Origin: Chamaecyparis obtusa
Taxonomy: Eukaryota > Streptophyta > Pinopsida > Cupressales > Cupressaceae
DNA length: 64,000 nucleotides
Assembly: GCA_027943335.1 (NCBI GenBank)
Contig: BSBK01001162.1
Span: forward strand, 1,174,501-1,238,500
Direction of reading: 5' to 3'
Numbering within the stretch: position 1 is the stretch's first letter; every line of letters begins with the position of its first letter. The notes beneath the pieces are model-generated. The model did not search any database and was not told the origin of the DNA. It worked only from the letters and a program-made list of their open reading frames with translations. Of the stretch, positions 1 through 11,733 are shown one piece after another. Position numbers and translations under genes: made by a program.

Positions 1-3000
1 AACATCTGTAATTGGACAGTACGAAATGTTTATCTGCATAGGGCACACCTTCCAAACTTCAACATCATCCTCAACAGAAAAAATGAATAAATATTGACAA
101 TCAGTGATGACATACAATCCCTACATTAAATAAATTACCTGTCTTAGGTTTTGGCAACAATGAACAAGAGTCAATAGTCCCACATCATCAATACAATAGC
201 ACTTCTTGATATCTAACTCTACCAAATGCCTGCATCCCATGGCAATGGCAGAAAGTCCTGCTGAAGTTACAAGAAAGCAACCTCGAATCTCAAGGTTGTG
301 AAGCCCTTCAAGTTGAGAAAGAGATTTTAGTGATTCATCTGTGATTGCTATGCAATATGAGATATTACATATCTTCAACTTTGGGCAACCACAGGCAATT
401 GCTGCTAATCCAACATCACCAACTCCAGCTGACCTGTAAATTACGATGTTCATAAGTAAAAACTTAAAATTTGCTAATTCGAGGTCAAACTCTACAAGAG
501 ACTGAAAAACAGATGAAAAATTAACAATAAACAAAAATATCTATAATGACACTCTTCAAAAAGAAGTGCTACCGGTATAAATCAAGTTCTAGAAGATCTG
601 AGCAGTGAGCACCAATATATGTTAATCCCTCATCAGATATACTTTGACATATTCCTAATTTTAAGGTAGTCAATTTCGAGCATCCGGAAATGAACTTCAA
701 TCCTGCAGAGATATATAGCATTTAATTCTTACTACAGTACTACAAAGTACATGCACTCACAATATGATTTGAAAAACAGTAAATACATATCAAGATATTA
801 CATAACCTAACTATATATAATATAATCAGTTTTAATTATCGGAAGAATGTTAACCTGTATTGTTTAAACTAGAGTCTGTGAGGTCAAGTACTTCCAGAAA
901 GTGACAGTTATCACCTAACACATTTAAGCTTGTCTCAGTGACCAAACTACATGATTCCATCTTAAGACATGATAGATTTGTGCAAGACATTCCAATGGCT
1001 GAAACAGCAACATCAGTGAGATTGTGGCAGCAGGTGAGGTCCACGATTCTCAAGTCTCTGCAACCAACCACGAGTAAAGAAATTCCTTCATCTGTTGCAC
1101 CGCTACACTTACTTAAGCTTAGTTCCTGCAAAGATTTGCAACTCTTCCCAATAGACTCAAGCCCTGAGCTAGAAACTTCACAGCCATCAAATTTAATTGA
1201 CTGGAGACTTTCAAACTTTTGCAAAGATGTAAAAAGAGCACTTGTGACCTGCTGTTCACAAAATACATATAAACTTGATGAGACACCTGAAATAAGCTTA
1301 TCAAAGTTAGGGCATGTAATCATGCAAACCTTACCGGAACACAATAGGCCAAAGTAAGTTGCTGCAAGGGTATAGAACCACTTGTAACAGAGATTATGCC
1401 ATTGCAACTCACATTCTGACACTTTGAAACATCAAGTCTCTGTAAACATAGAATCATCCAAGTATCACAAATCCTTGAAAATCACAACTAATATCCAGTC
1501 TCAAAGTTTCAAATACAAGCTTAACATGCTACACCGTGTCCAATTACAAAATTAAGCAGAGCACATGCAAGAACATAACCAGGTATCATCAGCTTCCCTG
1601 GGCATTGCAACCATCCAATCCATTATCATAAGATTGTTCAAAAACTAAAAGCTTTAAAAAAAGAAGAAAATTATGTATAATATTAATTTACCAGTGAAAC
1701 AGTAAAACACAATCCCTAGGTTTTTAGAATGTTGGGCAGATATTTCCAATATTGATGCAATAACTTCCAACATACCTGCAATGATTTGCAGCCATCTTTG
1801 AGAAAATCAAGGCCTTCATCGTCTATGGATACACACCCAACCAGTACCAAGGTCTCTAGGTACTCAAGCTGTGCTACAGAAGCTATAGATTTGTTTGTTA
1901 TCTGCAACACAAAACGCTGGATTAAAAGTAACCCTGAAATAATCATAAACTGTAAGAGTTCAGCTCTTCCTTTCCACACTACAATGTCAATGAATCTGAA
2001 ATTCGCCCATTTAAAGAAGAATGCTCCCTGATGATCAACAATCCTAAGAGTTTATAAGTTTGGCTTTTATTAGCACCAGAAACATTCTCTTTTGCATAAA
2101 AGGTTAATAATAATTTTCACCAATAATAAGGAAAAATTGCAGGCTTGTGTGACCAAGCATAGAATCTATCAAACCGTTTATCGAATTCATGTATATCCAG
2201 GGCATGTGCTAATGAATCCTAACCTTTTTGAGGGCAATCTAATGGAATAGGCTCAGGAAAATCCATCAATAAGCTAGATGTATGAACAGCACAGAAAACA
2301 TATCTGCCAAAATAACAAATTGGCAATGATAAATATCTACATGTTTCCGACTCAGCAAATTCTACAACAAAAGAAAAATCTCTTTTAAGTTTTTAACAAT
2401 AAAAAGAAGAAATATTTTCTATTATTATATTATATCACCAGCACTAGTACTGGTTGGTTCTACATATACTTGAACCTCTTAAATCCCTACTTTTGTAAAC
2501 AGAACAACATTGACCTATCAATCAAAAATGAGGACTCGTCAGCATGGGACAGAAGGCGAATGCACTATGATGATGCAATTCACTATCTACTCAGACTGGC
2601 CTAGTTTATCATACATTAAAAACACCTTATAAGTCATGTTTTAATGTGTTTCTTCTACAAAATCACTTAATATCATTTGGTCAGCAGACTACCATAAAAT
2701 ATTTTTTATTATGTTCACTATCATATGAGGAGCATCAGACAATGGACCTTGAATAAAATTATAAAAGCATGTTTTAATAACTAGTTTTATTTTACAGGAA
2801 GAAATAGGGTGACTGGAATGAAATGCACATACCTGTATGTAAGAAAGGTCAAGAAACCGAAGTTCTTTGCACTTAACAGCAACCAGTTCAATGCCTGAAT
2901 CAGATATCCCAACACACCATTTAAGATTCAAGTAACGCAGTTTACCACATCTCACTGCTATACAAACCAAACCCAAGTCAGAAATTTGTGGGCACTTCAC

Positions 3001-3444
3001 CAATTTCAGTGACTGCAGATCCTTGGCCTGAGAAATAGCATCGGCCTCTTTATCACCAATTCTGGAGCAGCTAGAGAGATCAATTTCCACCAAGTTCTCA
3101 CAGCCTTTGGCCAGCATGGACAGGCCAATGTGGCTAAAACAGCTCTGTTTAGAAAGATTTATAGAACGCAAATGCTGCCCTGATAATCTAGCTACCTGTT
3201 CCAGGCATTCGTCAGTGATCTGCGGGCACAGGGACAAATCTAAGTGCAGGAGGTTCCCATATCTCTCCAGAATCCTGTTTAACATTTTCCTTCTTAAGAG
3301 CTGCAATCTTTCCCTACAAATCGTTTCCAAATGATAAAAATGCTTGCACACCAGCGACCATGATTTCGTGTCTGTGGGACTCCTCAAACTCCTCAGAATC
3401 CTCAAAAGAATATCATCTCCTAGCAAACTTAGACTGCCCTCCAT
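1..3444 (-). CDS. F-box/LRR-repeat protein (partial, 3' end outside window)
   Basis: Substrate-recognition subunit type of SCF E3 ubiquitin ligases. I read seven exons on the minus strand: 2833-3444, 1776-1901, 1335-1439, 855-1251 (or 1248), 573-702, 139-433 and 1-33, all joined by GT-AG introns with consistent phase. The protein starts MEGSLSLLGDDILLRIL, an F-box at about residues 5-45 (key pattern LxDDILLRIL, then WSLVCKHFYxLE), followed by cysteine-containing LRRs with recurring units like LxLSxCxxITDxGL. About 565 codons are visible; relatives such as Arabidopsis At5g01720-like F-box/LRR proteins run to roughly 660, so about 100 residues are missing at the C-terminus. The ATG is preceded by an in-frame TAA 15 bases upstream, which fixes the start. 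Every exon is open and all splice sites are canonical, so the gene looks intact. The target is unknown. It is the only host gene recognised here. Confidence 0.88.
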
Positions 3445-5560
3445 CTTGTTTATAAATTCTGATCCTTAAAATAAAGAACTGTGCAAACCTTAGACAGGGG
3501 AGAAGTGACAACCTAGCACATGGAATCTTAAGTCATAACTAACCCGAAAGAGCTTATTTTAGAACCAGATGCTCATGACAACAATAAACTAGTATGGCTT
3601 CTGCTTTAAAAGAAAAATAAAAACCCACCTTGCATTGGCAAAAACAGAAATGAAAACTCATCTTGTCCTGGTCAAAATAGACATGAAAAACCAACACCTC
3701 CTGCTAAAGACTTGCATACTTCATGCATCATGACCTAGAACGTGGAACCTTAAATCCAATGAACAAAACAAACTCGTACATCAAATCTGGAACAGAGTAT
3801 ACAAATAAAGTTGGAAATTTGTATTTCAAACTGCAAGACCTTAGATAATATTGTAAGAAAACAGAATCCTGCCAAAGAGCACCTTGAAAGGCTAAATAAT
3901 AGTATGCAAAATCTTCAATAAATCAAGAAAATAGAAGAAAACAAACATTTCATTTGAAACAATCCTAACTCAGTGCTAGAACATCCCCGCAGCAAATGGA
4001 CCATCCTAGGTTGGAGCCTTAGCTGGTTCACAAAAATTTAACATGGCATCAGCGCCGAACTAGGAGCCCCCACCATAGAAGTGCATCTTGAAGTGGAAGC
4101 ATCGGTGGAAATCTACACGGTTAATGCTAGTGGCCTAAATATCATTAGTCACGGATTCAAGTGACATTATTGATGTGACTACCCCATAAATGTGGCATCA
4201 ACGAAAGCTTGTTGTAGAACATCCAGCAGCATATTGGAGAAGGATCTGTTTTGACCCTAGCTGGTCCACAGAAAATTTACACAGTTACCCAATTTTATAA
4301 AAAGCGTGAGAATTCTGATACTACGAGACACTGTCAAACTTACCCCGCTTATAGTCACACTCAGCACATTAAATCTCTGTTCATGAAAGCAAGGGAAAAG
4401 GGGGGGAAAGGAAAAGAAATTTTAATACTAAATGTTATAAAAATAATCATATCAAGGATGGCTTCGTCTCCAAAAAAATACTATAAAAATTTCAGAATCA
4501 ATTTATAATATTCAGATTCAAAGTAGTCGTCCTGCAATGGCTATGACCCAAGTTCAAACCCCCTCGCCGTAGTATAAGACGACCCGTCACATATGGAGAC
4601 CTGCATTCCATGTTCGCAAATCCTAAAAAATTACAAAATCAACCTCACAGAACGCAAAAGGTTACCCATAATCTCTCCAAACTACAATTTACCAAACAAA
4701 ACATAAACAGCACAACCTATAAGCCAAATCCTATCCAAACTCAGGCTAAGTCAAGAAAGATTAAACAAAAGAAAAAAGAAAAAAAATTCTGTCACAACTG
4801 AACACGGGGTATCACAGATTTCTCGGCCTTATAAAGAACAAAAGTACCCACGCTCCCAACAGACCTGTGAAGCCATTGCCCAGATACTCGTAGATAGCCA
4901 ATACATTTACAGGACCTGACCAATAACAGACACAGTACAGACAGACAAGCTACCCAACAACAGCCAAAGTACAGACATTTCATGTGCCCTGCAGCACCTC
5001 TCTACAGCTTAACCTAATCATATTAAAATTCAATCTCTGAAAGAACCAGACCAAAAACAAAAAGCCAGAAATCAGGTATAAAGCACCGGTTCTCACCTAC
5101 ATCAATTGTTACCTGCATTCCTTTGACAGCTTGCCCTGGCGGTCATATCAACCACCACCCAAAGTCCCAAATGACAGGCTCAGCCCCGCTAGCCCTCCTA
5201 CTGTCGTGCTTTCAGAAAGAAAAAAACACCCACTTCTCCAGTGGGTTTATACTATAGTGTGGGGTAAAACGAATGTCTCAGCAGTTGGAGTGTACGTCAT
5301 AGCGGTTGGTCACTCTATAAGCAGCCATCTGAACACCTGCTGTACGCACAGATCAGGAGAGCAGGGGAGGGAAATGATAGACGTGGGACCCGTTGCCTGC
5401 ACCTCCCTCGATCATTTCGCTCTCCACTTTCGTGCCTCATCGCCGTACGGCCCATCGTCAACACTCGTTCTAGATAAATCTGTTCAATCTTTTTTTAATT
5501 CGCCACAAACACCACACGAGCTATAATTAGTATCAGAGGCCTTTGTTTTTTCTGCTTTAT
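3445..5560 (-). promoter_or_regulatory. Upstream region of F-box gene, candidate 5'-UTR intron and promoter
   Basis: No coding region is visible. A TATAAA on the minus strand at 5246-5251 could place transcription start near 5220. A donor-like AG|GTGAGA at about 5095-5096 and an acceptor-like GCACAG at 3479-3481 would define a 1.6-kb 5'-UTR intron ending 34 bases before the ATG. This is pattern reading only; no transcript supports it. Within it, 3982-4045 and 4219-4276 share a diverged repeat (AACATCC..GCAGCA, then TAGCTGGTYCACA). Confidence 0.35.
4525..4600 (+). repeat. Possible tRNA-derived SINE fragment
   Basis: The stretch AAGTTCAAACCCC near 4549 resembles a pol III B box (GTTCRANNCC). 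No convincing A box lies upstream and no poly-A tail or target duplication was found, so a chance match is likely. Confidence 0.15.
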
Positions 5561-5920
5561 TCAATGGCAGCGCGTTTAAACCTTCCCAAGTGACCCAATT
5601 TGACCCGGTGTTTAAGCGGTAATCATAGAAAATCCCGAGTCAAATTCCAGTTTCTTGTATTTTTAATGATAAGCAGCGGATAGAATTAGAGGGACCCGTC
5701 AACGACATTCTTTTCGGGGACCTTTCTAACTCCACGTTCAATGAAATTAGGGCAAACAACATTCTTTCTGCCTTGTTTTGAGGCAAGGCTCTACAAAATT
5801 TGGGAGTTTCTTAGTTAAGATTCATAATAATAAAAGAAGCGGTATTGGAAAAAAATTTGACGACATATTAATTTGATATTTCTGAGATTGTTGGTTTCGT
5901 GGAAGTCATTAAAACTCTTT

Positions 5921-5940
5921 CATTCATTCATTCATTCATT
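5921..5940. repeat. (CATT)5 microsatellite
   Basis: Five perfect CATT units, with further ATTCATT motifs at 5980-6015 and 6160-6190. Confidence 0.9.
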
Positions 5941-6479
5941 AATCTTTTTTAGTGTGGATCTTTGTGAATGTCACTAAAATTCTTTCATTTCACATTCCTT
6001 CATTCATTAATTCTTTTGAGTAGTCAAGGCTTCACAAAATTGAGAGTTTTTTAATCGAGATCCATAGGAGAAGAACTAATATGAAAAAGAAACTGAAAAC
6101 GGTTAATTCAATATCTCTTAATCGCTTTCACTATTGAATCCTTATGGATGTCATTAATATTCCTTCATCATTCATTTCTCATTCATCCATTCCTCCTTTA
6201 CATGTTCTCTAGTATAAGAAGTTCATTAGAGTGAGTTATTTGAGGAGGCAAGACTTAGTTTGTATATTTCACGATTTGATTTTGTAGATTTTTTTTTTAA
6301 TATTTTGTATCAAACTCCATGATCCACCATTAGGATATGAGAACAGGAGAAGAGGCAAGACTTCACAAAACGGTAAATTTGTGATGAAGATTAATAATAG
6401 AAAAGATGATATGATATCGAGAATGAATGATTTTAATGACGTCCACAAGACTAAATAGTCTATGGGACTAAGAAAAACA

Positions 6480-6745
6480 TCCTTAATGTATCTTTAGACT
6501 CTTTTCAACGTCAAATCTCCTACAATTAATTTTGACTGGGAAATTAGTCATCTAATTAATCCTATCTTTCTCAAACAATTGGTGCATGTTGTCAACCTTC
6601 AAGCCATTTTTGTATTGAGTATGAATATCCTTATAAGTTGTACATTCTATGATGAAGTGTCATTTTATTTCCACTATCTTCGTATTGCAGAATATGCAAG
6701 TTCTTTCTTCCTAAGTTTCCTTGGGTATCTTCCACCTACCCATTC
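6480..6745 (-). pseudogene. Decayed LINE ORF2 C-terminal fragment, copy 1
   Basis: Read on the minus strand in broken frames, this gives a degenerate version of the zinc-binding tail of plant LINE polymerases: a tryptophan-rich lead, a cysteine pair, then HxxxxC-like residues and a TYKDI-like end. It aligns with the copies at 7258-7559 and 19100-19400. Several stops and shifts are present. The assignment to LINE rests on the pattern only. Confidence 0.4.
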
Positions 6746-6807
6746 ATTTTAAATTCACCATGGACATCACACAATTTTTTTTAATTTTTTAATTTTTTAT
6801 TTTTTTT

Positions 6808-6841
6808 GGGGGGGGGGGGGCGGGGGGGAGGGGGGGGGGGG
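6808..6841 (+). repeat. Poly-G tract
   Basis: A T-rich run ends in runs of about 13, 7 and 12 G separated by single C and A bases. Such a tract can form a G-quadruplex and is prone to length error in assembly. It lies just before the second unit of the local tandem duplication. Confidence 0.9.
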
Positions 6842-7257
6842 TATATAATGGGAGAGCATTTAAACCTACCCAACTATCTCAATTTGACCTAAAGTTCAAG
6901 TGGTAATGGTAGAAATCCCAGATTTGAATTCTATATTCTTGTATTTTTAACATCGTAAGGGGATAGAATTAGAAGGACCCACCATTGACATTCTTTTTTA
7001 GTACCTTTCCAACCCCACATTTCAAAGAAATGTAAGCCTCTCAAACAACATTATTTTCCTCCTTCTTTCTAAGCTTTGATATCATAAACATGTTATATTC
7101 TCTATTTTTAGAAGTTCATTGAGCTGAATTGAAGGAATTTTAATTACATCAACAGTCTAAAGGATCAAGAATCACATCCTAAGTCATCTTCAAATTCTTC
7201 TTGATGTGAACTCTTCTTCTATGAATATTTAGCAAGAAATAAATAGTTTTAAGAAGC

Positions 7258-7559
7258 CTTGCTTCCTCAAAAAGTTGGTTTAGACAATCCTCCTTCGAGT
7301 TTTTTACATATTAGTTACAAATATCCCAATGAGTAGTACATTCAAAGATAAAGTACCTTTTAGTTTTCACAACCACATTGTTGTAAATAGTACATGTTCT
7401 TTTTTCCCAAACTTCTTTGGGAAATGTCCATCTACCTGTCTCATACCTTAGATGATGAGAACTAGTTCTTAGTAGTACCAACAACAATCTCGCCTTACCC
7501 TTAATTACTTCCCACAAGTAATATTTTTCATCATTTGAATGAGTTATTTGAGGAGGCAA
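7258..7559 (-). pseudogene. Decayed LINE ORF2 C-terminal fragment, copy 2
   Basis: The minus strand encodes 82 open residues with SSHHLRYETGRW, then WEKRTCTIYNN and RYFIFEC. LINE polymerases commonly carry a similar RTGSHxLRxETGRW segment followed by a CxxC and HxxxxC zinc-binding tail. Here the second cysteine is Tyr and the His is lost, so it is a relic. Upstream polymerase domains are absent. Confidence 0.5.
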
Positions 7560-7755
7560 GACTTAGTCTGTATTTGTTTAGATTTGATCATGTAGATGTT
7601 TATTACCAATATTTTGTATCGAACTCCATTATCCAGCATTAGGACATGAGAACAAGAGAAGGGGGGAGACTTCACAAAATGGTAAATTTGTGATTAAGAT
7701 TTATAATAGAAGAGATGATATGATATCAAGAATGAATTATTTTAATGACATCCAT

Positions 7756-7760
7756 AATAC
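7756..7760. repeat. Target-site duplication of element A, left
   Basis: AATAC directly precedes the left LTR; the same five bases follow the right LTR at 19077-19081. Confidence 0.85.
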
Positions 7761-9011
7761 CGTAATACCCCAAAAATGGGCTATAAGTTCATTAATCTCC
7801 TACATCTTCAATTCGAACGAAATCGACATCAAAGTCCTAATCTAAGGCACATCTAAACATCATCGAATCCTAATTGATTATCTTAAATTCTGCATCAGGG
7901 AATATTCTTAGTAATATTCCTAATCATCATAATTATCTTTAATTTTATAATTATTTGGCAATAAATCACATTTATCCTAAATTTTGATTAATTGAATATT
8001 TTCATATTTAATTAATTAGATTTAATATCTTGTCACTTAATTGTGTAATTAAATTTAATTCTATCTATTATTAATTGTATTATTTAATTTTGACAATAAA
8101 TCCAATATCCTATGAATAATTGATTAAATTCTTATTTAATTAATTAAAGCAAGTTGTCATTATTTAATAATATAATTTTTAATACAAGTTTGATAAAATA
8201 GTTAATTAACCTATAAATTAATTATTTTATTTTTAAAAGCAGTTAAGTTGGAAATAAATCACTTTATTATTAAATTAATTCATAAATAAAACATGCACAA
8301 TCATAAAAGCAAACAACTATCAATTATCAATTAAAGCTAAACTCTATTTTGAATTAAAACTTAGTTTTTGCATGTTTTTGTGAGTTAATTATCCTTTATT
8401 TAAAAATAACTCAAAAATCAACCTGATTTATTTGAGTGATTTATGGCTTTTATCCATGCACCTCCAAAGCCTTGGATTTCTATAAAAACAAGGGCCATCT
8501 CTTCATAATTCATCTCTCAATCATCTCTCAAATTTGCATCCACAAAATCTCATATTTTACACAATCACGCTGCACAATTGGAGCTTGAAAGAATCAACTT
8601 GCGAATTCAAAGCTTTGTGAGATCAATTTCAATTGCATATTTTTCATATCATAGCATAGAATTTCATAGCTTTGCATATCATTGTTAGATAGACCAATTC
8701 ATAGCATATCAATTTCATCTAGCATCGATTCATATCGGTTTTTATCATTCTTATTGCATAGAAAATATCAAAAATATAGATTAATTGCATTCAATTTCAT
8801 ATCCATCTTTTGCATTCAAATCCTTCATTTAGGTGTCGTCTAGGTCACTGATCTCGATTACAATTTGAGAACATCAATCTCGCACCTATTAGAAGGCAGT
8901 AAATCGCTTGGTTAGTTTAGCTTTCAATTTTGCACGATTTTGATTATAGCTAACCTCTAATATTTTACTGAGTGTTGTGTCTACAGATCAGGTACAATTT
9001 TCACACACACA
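7761..9011 (+). repeat. Element A left (5') LTR
   Basis: 1,251 bp, near-identical to 17833-19076. It begins CGTAATACCCC where the right copy has TGTAATACCCC, a T-to-C loss of the terminal TG. It ends in (CA)5. The 7-bp length difference comes from an extra ATCAATT-type unit near 8325. Confidence 0.93.
8481..8488 (+). promoter_or_regulatory. TATA box of element A 5' LTR
   Basis: TATAAAAA inside the LTR, preceded by GGATTTC and followed by pyrimidine-rich sequence, at the expected position for the U3/R boundary. The same motif is at 18546-18553 in the right LTR. Confidence 0.6.
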
Positions 9012-9015
9012 TTTC

Positions 9016-9033
9016 TGGCGCCCACCGTGGGGC
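9016..9033 (+). other. Primer-binding site of element A (tRNA-Lys)
   Basis: TGGCGCCCACCGTGGGGC starts four bases after the LTR. It is the complement of the 3' end of plant tRNA-Lys(CTT) including CCA, as I recall that tRNA. Confidence 0.75.
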
Positions 9034-11733
9034 AACCCACCTTTGCATGCTGATTTTGATTCTTGGAGCTAAAACCCTAAAGTTTCAAAGATTTAATTTT
9101 ATCTCCCAAACGGCTTGGAGTTTTGGTCTGAAATTTTTTTTGCAGGTTGGAGACATATCATGGAAGCTTCGAAATTCAGAATTTTCTGAATTATTTTGAA
9201 TTTTTAATAATTTTTTTTTTATTTTTCATAAAAAATTAATATCTGACGCAAATCAGCATATTTTTCTGAAATTTTTACATTATCGGAAAGCTCTTCAAAT
9301 TCTACAGGGGGTCTATTATGTGTTTTAAATTTGGATGCAATTTAATAGCTCAAATAGTCAATTTGCAAAAACTGGTCTGTTTTGATAAAACAGGTCTCTA
9401 GGGCACAAATGAAGAGATTTTTCTAAAATTTTTGCATTTTTGGAAAGCTCTCTATTTTTTAGTAGAGTCTCTATTCTGAATTTCTATTTTTGTGGCCAAA
9501 ATCATATCAAAAAAATTAGATCTTGTTGACTAGGTCAAATGTAGTGCAAAAAAATTAAAATTTTATGATGGGTATGCACTTATTTTTTATATGATTCAAT
9601 GCATGATATGAGTTGTCATTTGGATTAATTTATGGTTATTATTGCTCCTAACAATTAATTTTTAGAGCTAACCCTATGGTTTTCATAAGTTGAATATATT
9701 TTGCATATCTTGTTTGCTTGTTTGCTTGTTGAAGAGTTTGTCACTTGCTTGCATGAAAAAGCTTAACAAGAATTGCTAAAAATAAAGTAAAATCTACTAA
9801 GCGCGTTGCAAGGATCTCAGGTATTCTCCTTCATCTAATAATATTTTGATTTGGGACTTAAAATAAATCTCTTATGTGTCAAGCTTGTGTGCATCTTTTT
9901 ATGCTTTTGATCTATTTCTACACACTTGCATAATTGATACTAGGTTGTGAACCCTTAAGGATTCATTAAGTAGTCTTAGAATACTTGTGATTGATCTTGA
10001 TTGCTATCTTGGGTTATTGGACTCGCTAATCCACTGGCCCCTCATTTCCGCCCCGTGGTTGCAATCTTAGCACCATAAAGGAGAGTGGTCAACAAGACAG
10101 AAGCGTTAAGTGTTCCACTTGGCAACCCTTTTGTGCTTTTAAGAACTCACTTGTTTTCTAAGTTGGGGACTCATTTTCAGCTTGTGTGAGGTGTTAAGTG
10201 TTCCACCTTGTGGACTCATCTCATATTCGCTTTAAGTGTTAAGTGTTCCTCTTTCTACTTTTTGGGTACTTTTGGTAGATTTGCTTTCAAGAATATATCT
10301 GTGCTCACATAGTAATTAGGCCCTATGAACACTATTCATGATTCTTGAGAGATTGGATTCCTAGCGAAATCCTTCCTTGACGACGGAATCCTTGTAGGTA
10401 GGGAGGATACTTAGTGCGTTTCACATTTAACTTGGTTAGTGAGTCTTCTCTTATTGATTGACACATTCTCTCTCCGGAGAGGTTGATAGATCACATGGGG
10501 TTGATATCACAAGCTTTGGTGAATCAAAATTAGTTAGTGCATCTTCTCTTATTGATTGATACATTCTCTCCCCAGAGAGGTTGATAGATCACGTGGAGTT
10601 GATATCACAGACCTTGGTGGAACAAAACTTTGTCTTAGCGTGTCGGATTAATCTGCTTGCTTTGTTTGGGTTAAAAGTGAAAAGGTGTCAAAAACCTTGG
10701 ATCTGGAGCCAAGTCCCCTTGTGGTATAAATCTGTGAGTCACCTTTAAAGAGGGTTAACCATAGCGGACAATCCCTTCATATGGAAAACTGTGTTGACGG
10801 AACCTCAAGCGGTAATAACCATTTTTGCCATGGTAGTGACAGCCACTATATAAATGTCCTTGTGGAAAAAATCTCCATGGGTATGGTTCATTGTTGGGTT
10901 GTCAGATCTCCCTAGCAGCTCTTGAAGATTAAGTTCTCGGACTGTGTCAAAACCCTGGTGCACCGGGATTGGAGTTCACCCCTTTGAATCATAAAAGTTG
11001 CAGAGTCAAACCATTACTAAAAACTCTAGAGAGGCCAATTTTTCATTCTTAGGTATATGTGTGTTATTGCAAAACTTTTCAGAACATACACAATTAGTAC
11101 TCTCAGGGATTAGCACAATTTGGTCACTTGATTGTTCATGCACAAGGTTGCTTTTGCCCTTGTTCATTATTTTCAGATGTGCTTGGAATCACTTGCTTGT
11201 TGTTCTGCATGCTTGTTTATCTACTTGGCTATTAAAAATGATCAAATCTGGTATAACCTTCAAAATCTGGACAGTACAATTTGCAAACAATCTAGAATTG
11301 AAGACCTTAAATTTTGCAAAAATTGACGTAAAATCTTTCTGGAGTCAAAAGTCATTTCAAGAAGTCAAAAGTCATATGAGTTTTGTCAAGTGTCATTTCA
11401 GTATTGCCCATCTGTCGTATGATTGAGAACCCAATGTTGTACGAGTTTTCAAACCAGCAAATTCAAGAAAGTCAAAACCCTGTTAGCAACTGTCATACAA
11501 GTTTTGTCAACTGTCGTTTCATTTCTACCCAACTGTCGTACGAGTTTAGCAACTGTCATTTCATAGACTACCCAATATCGTACGAGTCTGCAGAGTGTCG
11601 TTTGAAAAAATTTGAGAGAGTTGTCAGAAATTGTCAAATTGCAAGATATCCAATGTTTCCAGCCTAGTTCCAGAATCTATCAGAAATATCATTGTGTCAA
11701 GAATAAATCAGTAGCTATTGAAAATCAGTACAC
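9034..11733 (+). other. Element A untranslated leader with internal repeats
   Basis: There is no convincing gene. 10435-10532 and 10533-10630 form a 98-bp tandem duplication (shared TCTTCTCTTATTGATTGA and GAGAGGTTGATAGATCAC). 11370-11620 contains about five loose copies of a motif built on TGTCRTAYGAGTTT and AACTGTCRTTTCAT. Confidence 0.7.

Larger units (their letters stand above)
5563..7755. repeat. Diverged tandem duplication of about 1.28 kb, second unit split by element A
   Basis: 5563-5770 matches 6847-7055 (shared GGATAGAATTAGA and GACATTCTTTT blocks). 6225-6480 matches about 7535-7755 (shared GAGGCAAGACTTAGT and GATGATATGATATC blocks). 6480-6740 matches 19100-19390. The second unit therefore runs from about 6847 to 7755 and resumes at 19082 after element A. 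A G-rich tract (6808-6841) lies just before the second unit. The parent element is not recognised apart from LINE-like protein scraps. Confidence 0.6.

Noticed and set aside
938..1357. 139-codon plus-strand frame across exons 3-4 of the F-box gene
   Set aside because: It is the antisense shadow of LRR exons that read clearly on the minus strand with proper splice sites.
5131..5526. 131-codon plus-strand frame beside the F-box promoter
   Set aside because: No recognised domain; it lies over the likely promoter of a minus-strand gene and has no conserved pattern.
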